A DNA stretch of 64,000 bases, from the NCBI GenBank assembly GCA_024734555.1, contig JANPWX010000336.1, forward strand, positions 620,001 through 684,000, read 5' to 3'. The DNA comes from Trochalopteron elliotii (taxonomy: Eukaryota; Chordata; Aves; Passeriformes; Leiothrichidae). The stretch's first letter is position 1. Each line of letters opens with the position of its first letter. Below, piece after piece: positions 37,901-51,962 of the stretch. The position numbers and the translations under genes are program-made. The notes below the pieces were generated by a model. The model was not told the origin of the DNA and did no database searches. It was given only the letters and a program-made list of their open reading frames with translations.

Positions 37901-40900
37901 CAAACTGCTACTTCATAAACTAAATAATATCAGCACTCTGGAAGGATTTTAGGAAAGTAATAATCATGTGCAAAGACATCTTTTTTTATCAATTTCCCTC
38001 AGAGAGCCACAGCCCGTGAGAAGCTGAGTGCATTTGAGGGTCTCAGGGCACTTTCCCTGAAAAAAGCCAACGTCAGGGCTGTCTTGTCAAATCTTCATGG
38101 TCACATTTACACTGGCTGCACTGCCACAGGCATCCTGAGATGGGCTTCACAGTGGCCTTCACAGAGCAGAAACCAAGGCAGTGCATTTATTTTGGGGAAC
38201 AAGGCACCCTGTACCAGAGAAGACAATCCCTCACTGTCCCCTCACGTTTTTGCTCATGTCCAAGCTGAACTAAGTCTTAGCAGGCTGCTTTCTTGGTTCT
38301 CTGGCCCATGAGACTGGTTGGAGCACCACAGGGAGCCCATCTACCCGCTCCCAAGTCTTCCCAAGGGAAGGAAATGGAAGAAAGGGAGGAGGAGGAGGAA
38401 GATGGATGCTCACAGTTTCTCACAGCTCACATGCACTCCCAGCTGCTCCAGCTTACAACCAGAGACAGCCTGTGGCTGCAGAAGGACAAAGTACACGGTG
38501 AACAAAAAGCAGAGCTGAAGAAGAATGCCTTCCCCACGTGGGTTGGAAAGGTCAAGTGTCTGATCAAAAGTCAGATGGAAGAGTTTACCCATGACAACTG
38601 CAGTGCAAGCTCTAACAGGGTGTCCAAAATTGCACACCATGGTAAGCAAGGTGCCTGTGAAGATTCTTGGAATGTTTTGTGGTCGTTTAATGGAACAAGG
38701 GACTTTTATTTGTTCATTTGATATATGGTGAGTGACAGGCTTTGTACATCAGATATTGTGATTGCTTTTTTCCTACTACATGGCCAGGCTAGTTGGTATG
38801 AATTACAGGAAAATCTATAGTTAGACAAGTAAATTAAAAGCATTTATTAACATTTCTTCAGTCTCTACTGTGGAAGCAACAGGAGCTCTTGGCTGTCGTG
38901 ATTCCCACTCTTTGGAGTAATGCAGAATGAATTAAACATCCCAGAGATCTGGTACAGAGGTGGAGCTGAACAACAGGACTTTTCTATTTTTGCTATTTAA
39001 ACTGCAGGTGAAGGTGCCCCGCCACTCCTGTGAGAAAAAGGCTGTTTCTATTTCTGGACACAGGATCTGACTACACATAGTGAAAATGTGTTAACCTTGC
39101 CAAATTTCAGCTCAACATTCTCAGTCTGCATTTTTGCAAGAAGCAAATAGCTGGTTGTCCAATCCTGGAAAAGCAGTTTGCTTATTTTTGGAGAGCTTTG
39201 CTTCCCTTTTCCAAGAAAATAAGTTTCCTAAAAACCCACTTTCAGTTTGTTTCATATGTACAACATCCACACTTCAATGAATATTTTAAAAGCATTTCCT
39301 GGGAGGAACTGGTTTTATTGGTGCTCTAGGACATTTTTTCACACTGAAATGACTGAATATTGTTGTCAACTGTTTGTCTGATTTCACTGAAGAGTAGAAT
39401 CTTCATCCAGATATTGGATTTTAGCAACTCTTATGTCTAGCTGAGCAGATATAAATACAACATCTGAGCTCAACATCACACCTACCTATTGAAACTATTT
39501 CAGCCTTTTTAACTCTAATCTTTTCAAGAATAGAAACCCTGAAGAGATTCATTAATCATTGGCTTTTGATTTGGTTTATTTCCATTTAGATAAAAAGTGA
39601 AGAGGCTTCTTGTTTTTAAAGCTGTGTTTTTGTTTTGTTTATCTGGAAGCTGGAGAATAACTCTGTTACTCAGGCTCTAAAAGATTGTTAAAATCCCCTT
39701 CAAGGATAGATCCATAATTTATAAGATGTGAGCAATTAGCAAATGAGCTGATTTTCAAATCCAGAGGTATACTTTAATAAAGAAATGTAAACTCTGCTTC
39801 TTGAGGTTATGCAGGGTGCCACCAACCAGGGGAACAACCTTTAATCTGCAGTGACTGCACTAACCCTAAAATAAGATTTTCCTCTGCATTAATTCCACTA
39901 CTTTTCTTCATGGGGCCACACTAAAAACTTCTCCAACTCATTGCATTTTCTGTGTGGCTTCTGAACCAAGCCAGATGCACAATCTTATAGGAAACAGGAA
40001 CTTCTAAAATCATGTCCAGAATGACCAGACATCTTAAATATACCATTATTACTACATGCAATTATTGCACCAATGAACAAATGGTGACTCCCCCAAGGTG
40101 TGCAAACACCTTTTTTTGAATTACAGGTGAGTTTATGGAGGGGGATGTTGGAAAAGTTGTAGAGAAAATTATTTCTCTCCTTTCAAGACACAGAGCAGAA
40201 AAAGACGTTTGGTCTTGGCATAAAAATCCTAAAAAGGTTAAAAATTAAGACTTTTGGAGTAAAGGGAATTTTGTGAAAGGAAAAAAAATGGGGTACAGGG
40301 CAAGAGATAAGAGAAAAAAGAGAAAAAGCTCATGATCAGGAGTGGGGAAGGACAGATGCAGACACCCATCATTCTGGCACTATCTCATTTCTGAGTGCCT
40401 GAGTTTGCAATCTTCCTGCTTATTTTTATATCATTTTGTTCTTTTTTAAGGGGGAGCATGTCAAGAAAAGTGTAATACTCTGTACAAGATATAATTTCTT
40501 TCAGTACTCATCACCAGCAAATGATTGGACAAGCAATCTTTTGCCAATAACTTCATTAGAGGAAACCTCTACATTTAAAAATGTTCCTTAATGTGCTGAA
40601 CCCCACACAATAGCTTGTTAAAGGGAAAAAAAAAAGCAGAGTGGTTATTGTCATAGCTAAGGGTGGAAGAAAGGCTCAGGCATTAAAGTCATCACAGAAA
40701 CAATGTTATTAACTGCACAGGAATAATCCCAAGGGAGTTCTGTGCTGACTGACAGAGATGAAATAATGCAAGAAGCTCAAACCAGGGCATCTTTCCTCAC
40801 CTGCTTTTATTAATACCCTTATTACCTTTCCCTGAAAGGCAGCTTTTCAAGAGCTAGTATTGTGCTTAATATTAAATCAAATTAAGCCTGGCATATTGTC

Positions 40901-42094
40901 AATTATGTCTTCTGAACCCAAAAGAGAGGGTGCTCACCAGTGTACCCCTCAACTGGGATGTGCCCTCCATCAGGAGCAGCCCAGTGGCCAGACTCCCAGG
41001 AGTCAGGGACATCAGGGAAAAAAAATGCTCAAGAGAGGGAAAAAGGGAATGTTCAAGGACCCAAATACATCAAAGGGCCAGCAGTGGTATTTCATTGATA
41101 TTAATTACTTTACAGTCTGTAAACTCTGCAGAAAGTGCCAGCTGCTGTGAGCCAGGACCATCAAAGGTCAGATTATCATGAAATCATTACAGGAGAGGCT
41201 GTTTCTACTTAGCATATAATTGCTAAACCTAAGCACATGCCACAGAACCAATGGGAAAATGAATTATTTAAATACTCTTCTTTTAACAAATAGTATTACC
41301 ATTTTAATTACATCACTATTAATTTAACTCTAAAAGGTGCCTGAGGATTTTGCAGAATTAAGTTCTGCATCTGTGGAGCTTCCGGAAATTTCAGAACTTC
41401 TGCTCAACACAGGTGTGTGAGTTTAGCTGTACATGGCTTTTTATATATTTACAGATACACATACATGCTTTTAAAAAGTGTGCTTGTGTGTTGTATTCCT
41501 GCCCAATTCCTTGTCTTTAGATTTTTTGGGTGTCTAAAAATGCAGTCCTTAGGTAGTTTCCTCACTGCATGCTGCTGTGAGATAAGGGGGAAATCCTGGC
41601 TCAAATGACAGGTTTTTCTCAGTTCTCATTCTCCCAGCCCCCAGCCTGGCTGGAAAGCTCAATTGGCAGCTACAGCACCAGGTTTAAGTTGCAGGCATTT
41701 CTGGCTCCAAATGACTTTTTACCCAATTCTCTTCTACTTGTAGCTACCAATGCTTTGGAGAGGCAAGTGGGAAAACAAAAGATAGCAGATCATGGGTGTT
41801 TTACTGCTGGAGATGGAGCATCCAGGCTGTACTCAGATCCCTGAGTCCACACACTTCCTAAAGTCCCACACACTTCCAGATGTTGCAGCTCCTCTTTCCA
41901 CACTGCTCCATGGCCCTGCTCACCCAGTTATTTTTCTCCTCCCTCTTTTCTTACCTGGTGCCAGACAAAAGAAGACACTTGGACTTTGCCCAGCCCATTA
42001 TTTATTCCCAGCTGCTCTGAATTTCATGTCCCAGGGGTTAAGGTGTTTGCCCTTCCTCCCAACCCAGTCTGCCCAGCCTGAGAACTCCCTACCC

Positions 42095-42121
42095 GATACA
42101 CCAAACACACCAGATACACCA
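42095..42121 (+). repeat. 9-bp tandem triplet
   Basis: Three contiguous 9-mers: GATACACCA, AACACACCA, GATACACCA. A small microsatellite-like array. Confidence 0.8.
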
Positions 42122-45100
42122 TAAACATCTTCCTGAATGAATGAATAAATAAATCCATTCACTTTTCTCAATTTAGTAATTTCGTTTGTTGAATAAATTA
42201 GTTTTGTGAATATTAAATTGGACAGTATAGATCCTGATCCTTTGAAGCCAATAAGCATAATTTTACAGGCTTTGAACCATGTCCTTAAACAGGCAAGGTA
42301 TGCCCAAAAAAATCATTTGGTCTTACAAAAACCCTTCATAGTTATTTACAAGATGCCTCAAACCCAGCCTTTTCTCCCCCTTAAACCCATGAGATGCAAC
42401 AGAGTTGTTCAGTGCAGAGCACCCCGAACATGCTTCAGTATTTGGAAGAGTTTGGGTATGTAACTACATAATTCTGCTTTGAATTCTGTGTGTGAGCTGG
42501 CACACCCCATGCTCTGGCAGTTCCATGGGTTGGGGCAGGAGTGGCTCATCTTTAGCTCTGAGACTCACAGATGGAGGAAATTATTTACAGTATTTTTCCT
42601 AATGGGTTTCCATGGATGACTAACCTTTAAGCTGAATTCTTTCGCATCCTACTTTGCTTATGCCTGTTACAGTACTTTTCTATCCCTACTTGACCCTGCC
42701 AGTCCATGAATATTTGATGCTAAATTAAAGCATTACAAACCAAGAGATAAATTCTACCCAGGGTGCAGCCCTCGCAGAGCTTAATTACATTTGGTGGTGT
42801 GAATGTTAAAGACCTGACACTGCAAGGGCTTTGGGCTTTGGCTTCTGTTGAACCAGAGCTTGAGAAAGAAGGGAACTGTCACCTGCCCAAGCCTTCTCAA
42901 AAGCCAAGAGGGCTTATTTTAGTTGGCATTTACTTGTGTGCTGCCACTATCCTTTAGCTCGAAGTACTCCCAGGTATTGGCAGCAATTAACAGACCATTG
43001 AAGCTTTTGTTCTGTACACAAAGCAAGCCAAGCTCAGCTCTTCTCTTTCCTCCTCCTTTAGAGACTCCGTTCCCTTTCCACCAGCCCAGCAGTTCATCTC
43101 TCTGCTTCGCTGGTCCCCAAGAGAGGATTTAGCAAATTTTCCTTTGCCTTCAGAAAACCGCCAGCCTTCATCCCCTCTCTTGTGCATTTAGGCTATAAGC
43201 TTTCCAGAAAAGGGAAAGGTCTGTGTCACACAATGCCCTTACGCTGTGTAATGGAATTCTTAACTGAAATGAAGTTGAAAAGTCAAGAGGAAAACACAAA
43301 TTGTCAGTGCTTACAGAGAAACAGCCGTGATCTTTGTGAGCCAATGCTAAGAGCTTAGTGAAAAGAGCTGAAAGGTGCTGCTCCATATGAGCATTACTTT
43401 CAAATTACTCATTAAAAGAGAGCTGATGGTAAGGTCTGCACATCCTGCACTACACATCCCAGCAATCCTGCCCTTTCCAGGCAAGGTTCACTGGCCTATC
43501 CATGTTTTCCTTGCCAGCAGATCACATCTGGCTTGCACTGAGCCACAGTTAGTGTGTCTCACCAACACCTAACTATCAGAAGGCACCCCTCTGTCTAAAG
43601 AGATCACTACAGCGCTGGCAGTCCATTGCTTTCCCTTGCCAGAATATCCATCAGAATGGGACAATGGCTACATGGAACCCCAAAAATCCCAATGGCTGGG
43701 TGCACAGCAAACTCCAGGGAACAAAGAACTGGCTTTCAACCCAGCTTTGGCTCTCAGGGACAACATTTGCTTGAGAAACTTCATTGTCACAGCCTTTGTC
43801 ACTCTCCCTGCAAGTATGAGACTGGAGATAGAGGTGTGAAACAAGGCTCTGGAAGGCACTGGAGGCTCATCCTCATGTCTCTTCCCATGTTGGGGTTTCC
43901 AGTAGCAAGACCAACTGCATTTTCCTTTTCTGAAGTTAACTTTTTTGTAGGGACACCTACAAATTAAATTAAAATAAAGTGTCCTTTGCTTTGGCTGTTC
44001 TTGCTGAGATTCATAACTAAAGCTGAACCCATTAAAACTCCAACCATTTCAGTATCACTCACCAGTGGCCATGAAGTCAGGGGAGATACCTGAGGCAAAT
44101 TCACCTAATTGTCCCACGAGAAATTCTTATGTTTAATCACAGGCTGTTTCACAGGAACTCCCAATAGTTTTAATTAATGACCTTCATGCTCTATCCTTTC
44201 ATGGAACTGGAAGTGTCTTTGCCAGCAAGCCATCCCTTCCCACACTGCAGGACACCCAAGATAGAGCTGCTGAGGGATTGCATGTGTGTCTGTGTGTGTG
44301 CCCACAAAGGGGAGGGCTACAGAGCAGGAGGACAGACAAAAATATTTGCCTTCTTCCAGGGCTCCTCACAGAAGGCGTTTTCTTTCTAGGAAAGTTGTGC
44401 TGGGATTAATTTCAGCTGTACCAACAACACTGAATGTTCATTTCAATATTAGCAGTTATGTGACAGGCCAAGAAGAAGGAAATATTTTCCTTCAGAGAAG
44501 AAAACAAGCTGAGGACTAATCAGGGTTAAGACCAGGAGCTCCCTTTGATGTCACCAGGGGCTTTGCTGTACTTATCCCTGCTGTAGCCATGTCCTCCTCC
44601 GTGACATCCATCATCCCTGGAGAGGCTGAGCCTTGGTCTGGGCAGGAGGACAAAGAGCCACATAAAAGTCAGCTCCAGCCTGGGGACTTCAGCTGAGCCA
44701 CTGAGGGCTCTGAACACTGAGCCACAGCACCTAACACTGTGCTGGGGCACAACCAAACAGGCTCCTGAAGCAGGCCAAGGATGGATGATGAAATTTTGCT
44801 ATGGGTCAAGAGGTTAATATTTCCAGATAGACAGTGTGTGTTCCAGGCATGTGTGTTCATCTTTTACAGCTACTGGCTGCCTTTCCTAGGCCCTGCTTTC
44901 CCAAACTTTAGTAGGACTCTCTCTGGCAGCTGCTGAAGGGCTGATCATGCACAGTGGCCAAATACCCTTCCTGTTCTTCATGTTCTGATTGAACTTTTTA
45001 CCTCAAACCACACTTGGCTAATCAGCATCATTTCCATTTCCATATATATAACATCTGCTATTTCTGAGGCACAGCTAAGAAAGCAGCTCTTCAAAGCTAC

Positions 45101-45463
45101 TTCCATACACCAGAATACTCAGCACAAGGAAGACAGGCTGGAATAAGGAAGGAAGGAAGGAGTGCTGCCTTCTAGGTGGGCAAAAATGCTGACATGACAG
45201 ATCTTCTCCCTTAATCAACTTAATTTACCTTCTTGAAAGCTCATGATGACAAACTACCTGGACTGGAGCATCCTGGAGCTGATATCCCTCAGTGTCCACT
45301 GCAGTAAATTATTACCCAGCTCTGCTGATGGAGATAGAGAGAGGTGATAGTGTTCCACAACAAAGGATAAATGGAAATATCCACCATTTCTTTCCACTCT
45401 GCAGCCAAGCTGCTAAGAGTGCTTAGATTAGGAAATCAGTACTATTAAAATAAAATGTCTCTC

Positions 45464-45477
45464 TTTTTTTTTTTTTT
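45464..45477 (+). repeat. Poly-T run (14)
   Basis: Uninterrupted T homopolymer preceded by CTCTC. I saw no diagnostic retroelement sequence beside it, so it is not called as a poly(A) tail. Confidence 0.85.
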
Positions 45478-46224
45478 ATTTTCTCCCTAAGGTGAACAAA
45501 GGCTATAAAACCCCCATATATTCCCTAATAAATAGTAAGCTGTGCTAGAATCATATAACTGAATTTATGTTAAGTTCTAAACTGCATTTTTTGAAAACAA
45601 ATAGTCACTCAGATATCAATAAACATTGTGCACTTTTATCATCATCCTGCTGAGTTTTGATCTGGCAAATTAGCTGTTTATGTGATGTATCTTCAATTCC
45701 TGATTTGTCAGTATCCCACTGCTGTTATTCCCACCCTCTCCTCCTCTTAGAGGTGCACGTGTGTTGCTGTTGATGCAGCTTGCAGCTCTGCTCCTCTGTA
45801 CCTGTGCATTTTGCTCAGCAGGTAAGCTTCTGCTCACCACACCAGGGGCACAGGCTGGGGACAAAGAGTGGGACACCATGGCCAGTTCCTGCAGCCCTGT
45901 AAACCATGACATGGCTCGTGGTGACTCCATGGCTCAGCTTTGGCAGCTCTGGATTTAATTGCACACCCCAGAAGGACACAGCCCTCCACATATGCATGAA
46001 ATGCAGTGCACAGCCCTTTATCAGAGGCCTGGGACTGCTGCAAGGTGCCAAACACGGTTCAGGGACTGGGACATGAGGGAAGGAGGTCAGGCCTATGTAA
46101 TATGGAAGTAGCAAATGAGCACCAGAGAGAGATCCCTCCATTCTGCACTGCTGCACTGAGGTCAGCACAAGAAACAGGATGCCAGGAAAATGTTGATTAA
46201 AAGCAGAGCATTGCTTCTCTTTGT

Positions 46225-46258
46225 GAAAAAAAAAGAAAAAGAAAAAAGAAAAAGAAAA
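46225..46258 (+). repeat. A-rich purine tract
   Basis: Runs of A separated by single G, (A5-9 G)n, with no interrupting pyrimidine for about 34 bp. Confidence 0.85.
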
Positions 46259-49200
46259 CCCTGGTGTTTTCAGGGAGTGAGCTAAGAATCTGCCTGTTTT
46301 CATAATGCAGGCAAGTGCAGAAGAGAAGTGCTGGAAAACCTGCTTTAATCCTCTGCTGTGTCACTGGTGAGACAGTGTCCAGCACACCCCTCACTTCCCA
46401 CTGCCAGAGCCACGACAATTCTCTTCCCACCACCTTCAGCTCTCCTGAGGCTCAGCAGGGCAGCTCCTGGAAAACCCAGAGGAGGATTGTACCAGCTTCC
46501 TTTTGGGAAGCACTCAGACCTCTGACTGGAGGGGAAAGGCTGCCACTCACTGACACAAACCAGCTGCTCTCCACCAGCCCTCTCGAGGCAATGGGGCTTG
46601 GTGGGTGCTGTGACAGATCTCCTGCATCTGCAGTTCCTGCATGGGAAATAACCCCCTGAGCCACCAACACATCAAGCAGCTCTCCTCCCTGATCCCCCAC
46701 GGGCTGAAAGGGCTGTGTGTGACACTGGCTGGCACCAGCACAGCTCCTGCACAGCCAGGTAACCACAGGCATTTATTGGATTTTTTCACTTGGTTAGGTA
46801 TTATTAGAACAGCACAAAGTGCTGTTGCCTCCATCATTCATCATAATCACATTTCTGTTCTCTGAAAAGCCTCAGATCCTGGACGTTTCAGCAATGGCTG
46901 GATTTGTGGCACTGGCCTTTTCCCCTCCTCCTGAAGCCCATTTGTCAGTGAACATTAGTTCACAAGCTGCAGCCAGAGCTACAGCATTGACTCAAACAGC
47001 AGATATCATGCCTGTTTATGAGGTACTAAGACACAACACACAACTCCTACCTTTCTCCAGGGTTTATTTCATTTAAGCAAAATTCATTTAAACTGTTCTG
47101 TTGGCATCACCCCCCTTGCCCACTACAACAAACCTCTTCTGTGAGTGGCACAGGGACAGGTAAGAAAAGCTGGGGAGACTGCAGGGCTCTATTCAAGATC
47201 CAGAGGTGGGGGAGAGCAGCAGGTCCATGAACAACAAAAAGCACAGCTGCTGGTTTCCCCTAGTGCTTCCTGGAGGAAATTGTCTTGAGACTAACAGTGT
47301 GGTAAAGATGAACTCCAGTAGATCTCTGTGGGGAGGCCACAAGTATCCCATCAGATATCAATGAATTTGGGTCTCTGCCATCTACCCTGGGATTATTTTT
47401 CCAATCCTTGCTGGAGCATGCTGGCACAGGAACCTGACAAATCTGTTTGAAACCAGAAAATTACAGTCAAAAGGGAAAGTCACTGAGTAACAGGTACACA
47501 CAACCCTTGGATGCTTCAGGAACCTGTCTGGGAAAAGGAGACAGCACTAAAGAAACACTGAGTTTATCCACCCATTTACCTGCTCCCTCCTCATAGCTGA
47601 GCCAGAAGTCAACACACGCTGGCTCAGGCTGACTTGAAGGAGTTCACACATTTATGATTCTGACCACCAGCTTGGAGTGAAATTCAAGCCCTGGGGACAC
47701 CACACTAATGATGCAGGAATTCAATTACATCAAATCTCCTTGGACAGTGAGGATCAGCAATCCCAAACAGCTACTGGAGACAGGTGTAGATGACCCAAGT
47801 TAGGACTTTGAACAATCAATAATGTTGATGATGGTGGGATTACATGATGGAGATCATCCAACTCTTTCTCCAGAGACTTCAGACAGCAGGAGCTTGGAGA
47901 AACAAGGCAGGACAAGGAGGACAAAGACACCAAAGGTGCTCCTGCCTTAAGTGGCTGGACACTGCATCCTGGGTTTTTGGTGAAACATGGGCCAGCTCAC
48001 CTGCAGAACAAAGCCTGGGACAGGAGTGACCCAAGGAACCAGCGTGTCCCCAGCCTATCCCTTAGTGCCACGGGCCCAGTGGGGAAAGGTAAAACCACCA
48101 CTGAACATGGAACAACACAATAACCCAACATTTGCCATAAGACAAAGGCAGAGAAAGAGAGGGCACCAACTCAAGAGCCAAAATGTCAGTGCAATAACAA
48201 AATGATCACCCCCAGCCTATGCCTGGAAGTTGCATTCCTCAAACACCAGACTTGCTCAGATGCATTTGAAAGGCATTGGCAATTAAAGATGTCAGCGTGA
48301 CTGACCGACCAGAAAAACGTAAATAACAGAGCCCTAAATTGCATCATTTGGGTAAATATGTATTTATACAGTTTGGAAAGAAAAGCCTTGTTATTCAACT
48401 GTTGGACAGCAGCAGCGACACAGGAGCTGTTCTGGTTTATAATGCAAATCATGTAATTTGGGACACCCATTATGGGCATTAAAAATGCAAAGTAAGATCC
48501 ATGCGAAATGCTGTTAATTTGCAGTAGCCACTTTTCAAAGTATAATTTCTCGGGCATTTACATATTTTTTCAGTTAAAAAAATAAAATTGAACACTATTT
48601 AGAACATTTGCCACATCTTGTTTGTTGGATCAAGATACTTTTGAGCTGCAGAAACAGGAAAATAGCAATGGAAACTGGTAAATTACTGATTTTCTTCTTT
48701 AAAAAAAAATCAAATCTAAATTAAATATAGGATTCTCCTATTTCTAATAGGCCAAAGATTTTTAATTATAATCTGATGTCAACTGAATTATATTATCATC
48801 TTTGACAATTCGTGGCCCCTGGAAGAATATTTATGCTGAGGAAAGAGAGGCACAGAGCATTCAACAGGAAGAAACTCCAATTTAAACCAGAGCTGTACTC
48901 TGCCCCACGCAACCTGGCCTTGAGCAGGGATCAAGAGGGATGAAGGACCAGTTCTAACCTCAATAACAAGAGGGCTCAGCTGGCCCAAGCAAGAGTTTCA
49001 CAGCTGCTCCAAACCTTAGGTGTAATTCTGCATGTTTCAGCTCTATCCCTCCCATTCCACGTGCCCCAGGAAGGATTTTCTGAGCACAATGGCCAAGGAG
49101 GTGCAGACATCCACCACACATGATTGCCTGCACCTTTGTCCTGTAGGCACCTCAACAACCTGTGAACTTTTCCACACCAGGGACTGCTGTGTTTCCTAGA

Positions 49201-49547
49201 GAGGGGGAGCTGTCTTCTCCCTCCCTTCAGAGTTGGCAGATTTAATCTCTAATTTGCAGATCCTTAGAAATATCACAGAGACTCTTCATGGGGATTCAGA
49301 AGATCATTCTGTGCCTGTGTTTGCAATGCCAGCTTCACCAGGCTGTTCTCCCTTAGAAGGGAGCCTGAAATTGGGGTCTGCTCTCCAAGCAGCTTCCTGA
49401 CACAGTGAGAAGAGGGGTATCCAGAGAAAATGAAGGACAAACAAGTGAAAAAAGGATGTTTCCACTGCAATGCCACTCCAGGCAACCTGGTATTTGGAAG
49501 CACAATCGTGAATTGCCAGAAAATGCAAAAACAATTCACATACAAAG

Positions 49548-49852
49548 TGTCGTTATAGGACACAAAAGGAAGGACACGCACACAGTCAGTCATCAGGGCA
49601 AAAAGAGAGAAGTTTATTTTCTTACTTTGATTTATATAGATTTTGGACAATGACCAGGGATTGGACAATGAGGTTGACACCTCTCCCACCACACTGGTCA
49701 AACTAGAAGTCCATTAATTGTCCTTCCTCCATTGAGGAATGATAAACAAGAAGAACAGTTTCCAATAACGTTACTTTTGTTTACATGAAAATTTGTGGGA
49801 AACTCCACTACAAAAATGCAAACATCAGAAGGCTGAAAAAGATCAGGGCGAA
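49548..49852 (-). mobile_element. Solo LTR, endogenous retrovirus, copy 3
   Basis: Same LTR family in minus orientation, sense with ERBB4. Read on the minus strand, the 5' part contains CCCTGATC and CAGCCTTCTGATG, shared with copies 1 and 2. It also has a TATATAAA box (plus-strand 49631-49638), AATAAA (plus-strand TTTATT, 49613-49618), and ends ACGACA. The leading TG is not intact, so the 5' boundary is approximate. Candidate 6-bp target duplications ACAAAG (49542-49547) and ATAAAG (49853-49858) match at 5 of 6. The overlapping 142-codon open frame on the minus strand is a chance reading through the LTR. Confidence 0.82.
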
Positions 49853-51932
49853 ATAAAGTCAGAAACTGAGATTTTATTCGTAGGTCATTTTCTTTGCTTT
49901 AGTTTCGCTGGAATTGTCCCAGGTGCACTCCTGAAAAAGCCATTGCCTGGCCTGGGCTGCTCTCAGCTATGAGCATGCCTCTGCTCTCACAGCAGCTGAA
50001 AGTCTGTCATGCCCAGGGATCCCCTGCAGTCACAGGCAGGCAGTTCTCCTGCATGGTGCTAATTCCCAGAGCTAAGCTAGAGCACAGAAGCAGGACCTCT
50101 GTGTGTGAGCCCTGACCCCAGCTCTGCCACGGCAGCCAGCGTGTAACCCACGGCTAGACATTTTGGCATGTGCTCCAATTGCTCCTCTCCAATCCAAACC
50201 CCATCCTACACACTGGGGAGCAGGCAAATCCACAGGCTCTGACAGTGTTTGGATGATGCCCAGTAATACTTGCTAGCACTCCTGGAGGCTATTGCACAGA
50301 AAGTATTATTTAAACCTGGCTACTTTATTATTTTCCCAGCGGCAAGTCAAACAATAACCCCTGAAGTGGTGAAGCCAAGCCACAGTCTTTGTCAGATTAA
50401 CCTTCCTAGAGGCCCTCTAAAATCAATTGCAAATGTTAGCTCTGAAGGACCAGGCAGATAAAAGTTCTACCCCCTCCCCTAACTTTCATTTCAAGTTGCA
50501 AAACCAATCCACAGTCCCATTACAAATCAGATCTGAAAAATGCTGCTTGATTATTTTTTAAAGAGCTCAAACTAGGTCACCAAAAATAGAGTCTCTAATG
50601 GGCTAAATGCGGAAAACGACTGCTCAAAATTAACAAGTTCCTGGGCTCCAGGACTGCACAAAAGCTTTTGAGTTGATTGCTTGCAACTACACAAACTGTA
50701 TCCTCTGCCACACATGGCAAAAACCCAGCCTGCCAGATGCTAGGCCATCATTTGTGCAAAGTGTAACGTAGTTCTCAGAAAACCATAAAGGGATTTTTAT
50801 TCTTAGAAAATAACTCTCTGGCTTCTTTTCCCTTCATTAGGAAGTGCTTTATAAGCATGGCTCCCGAGACTGGCCGTCTGGGCCAGTGCAAGGCACAGCC
50901 TGTCAGCTCCTGCTGCTGCTCTCATGCTGCTCCCAGGCACGTGGAGGGGACAGCATTTGGTCCCTGGACTAACAGACCCACGGGAAGGTGTCCATAAGGA
51001 TATCCCTCCATGGGCAGCAGCAGGCAGTAGGTATGGAGCAGTTTTGCTGGGTAGCTCTGACCAGAACCCCTGCCAGGTTACCTCACTGAGCTGCCCTGCT
51101 GAAGGACACAAGAGAATCAGAACACAGGAGAATATTCACCTGTTTGTCATAAACAGTCAAAACCAGGATGCCCTCAACAATAATGGGGCCAGTGACCACC
51201 AAGGGCTGTGGATCACTCATCAACACACACAGCATCAACCCTCACAGCTTTTCCACAAGTCACAGCAGTGCACGTGCAAAGCACAGGATCTTGGGGATTA
51301 TAGGAAATGTGTTGGTATTTTCCAGAGCCACCGTTCGATCACACACACCCCCCCTCCACCCCAAAACCAGTGGCTAAACCCCAGATGAACAAACAGGTCC
51401 TAAGAGCACCTACCTTGGGCACCCTACCCTGTCATACCTCCTCCCCCAAACCCAAGGAACAGCCAGCACATCACCTCCACTCCCTGCAGCACTGCCTGTT
51501 GCCCTATATTTAAACTCAGCATTATTCTGAAGGGAGATAAAGCACTGGGAGCATCCTGCTCTGGGGACAATCTCTGGTTTCACTAGTATCCCTTGGATAC
51601 TGCACAGCACCTGCCCCTCTCCTGGTTGCTTCCTTCCAACCCAAGTGGATTAAATGCTGTGAAAACCGTGATAAAGACTCTCAAATTCATGTTGCATAAA
51701 TCTCTGATAATAAGGGGAAAAAAGGTTATGTCCCCTGATTGCTTTCTCTAAATAACCTTCCATCTTCTGAACAAACATTGCCATGGATAAAAGGAAGCTC
51801 TGCCAGATTTATAGAGACAGAGGAAACACCCTTCTGTGAAGTACACGCAGGTCTCAGTAGTAAACAGCTGTGCTCATGTTTTGGACATGAGTCACCCTCT
51901 GCACAAAGCTCATGAAAAATCGATCAAAGGCA

Positions 51933-51962
51933 AGGAGGAGGAGGAGGAGGAGAAGGAGGAGG
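51933..51962 (+). repeat. (GGA)n microsatellite
   Basis: About nine GGA-type triplets with one AAG interruption. It forms a polyglutamate-like stretch in a chance 76-codon open frame. A similar shorter GAGGAGG run lies near 38385-38400. Confidence 0.85.

Noticed and set aside
47830..47880. GGAGATCATCCAACTC segment resembling a CR1 block
   Set aside because: The match is short and the neighbouring sequence does not follow the CR1 order.
48900..48945. Possible second CR1 relic (CAACCTGGCCTTGA-like segment)
   Set aside because: Only about 20 bp resemble CR1, with no continuation on either side; probably coincidence or too decayed to call.
49273..49701. 142-codon minus frame
   Set aside because: Mostly the reading of solo LTR copy 3 and its flank. 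LTRs are non-coding and the peptide has no viral or host similarity that I can see.
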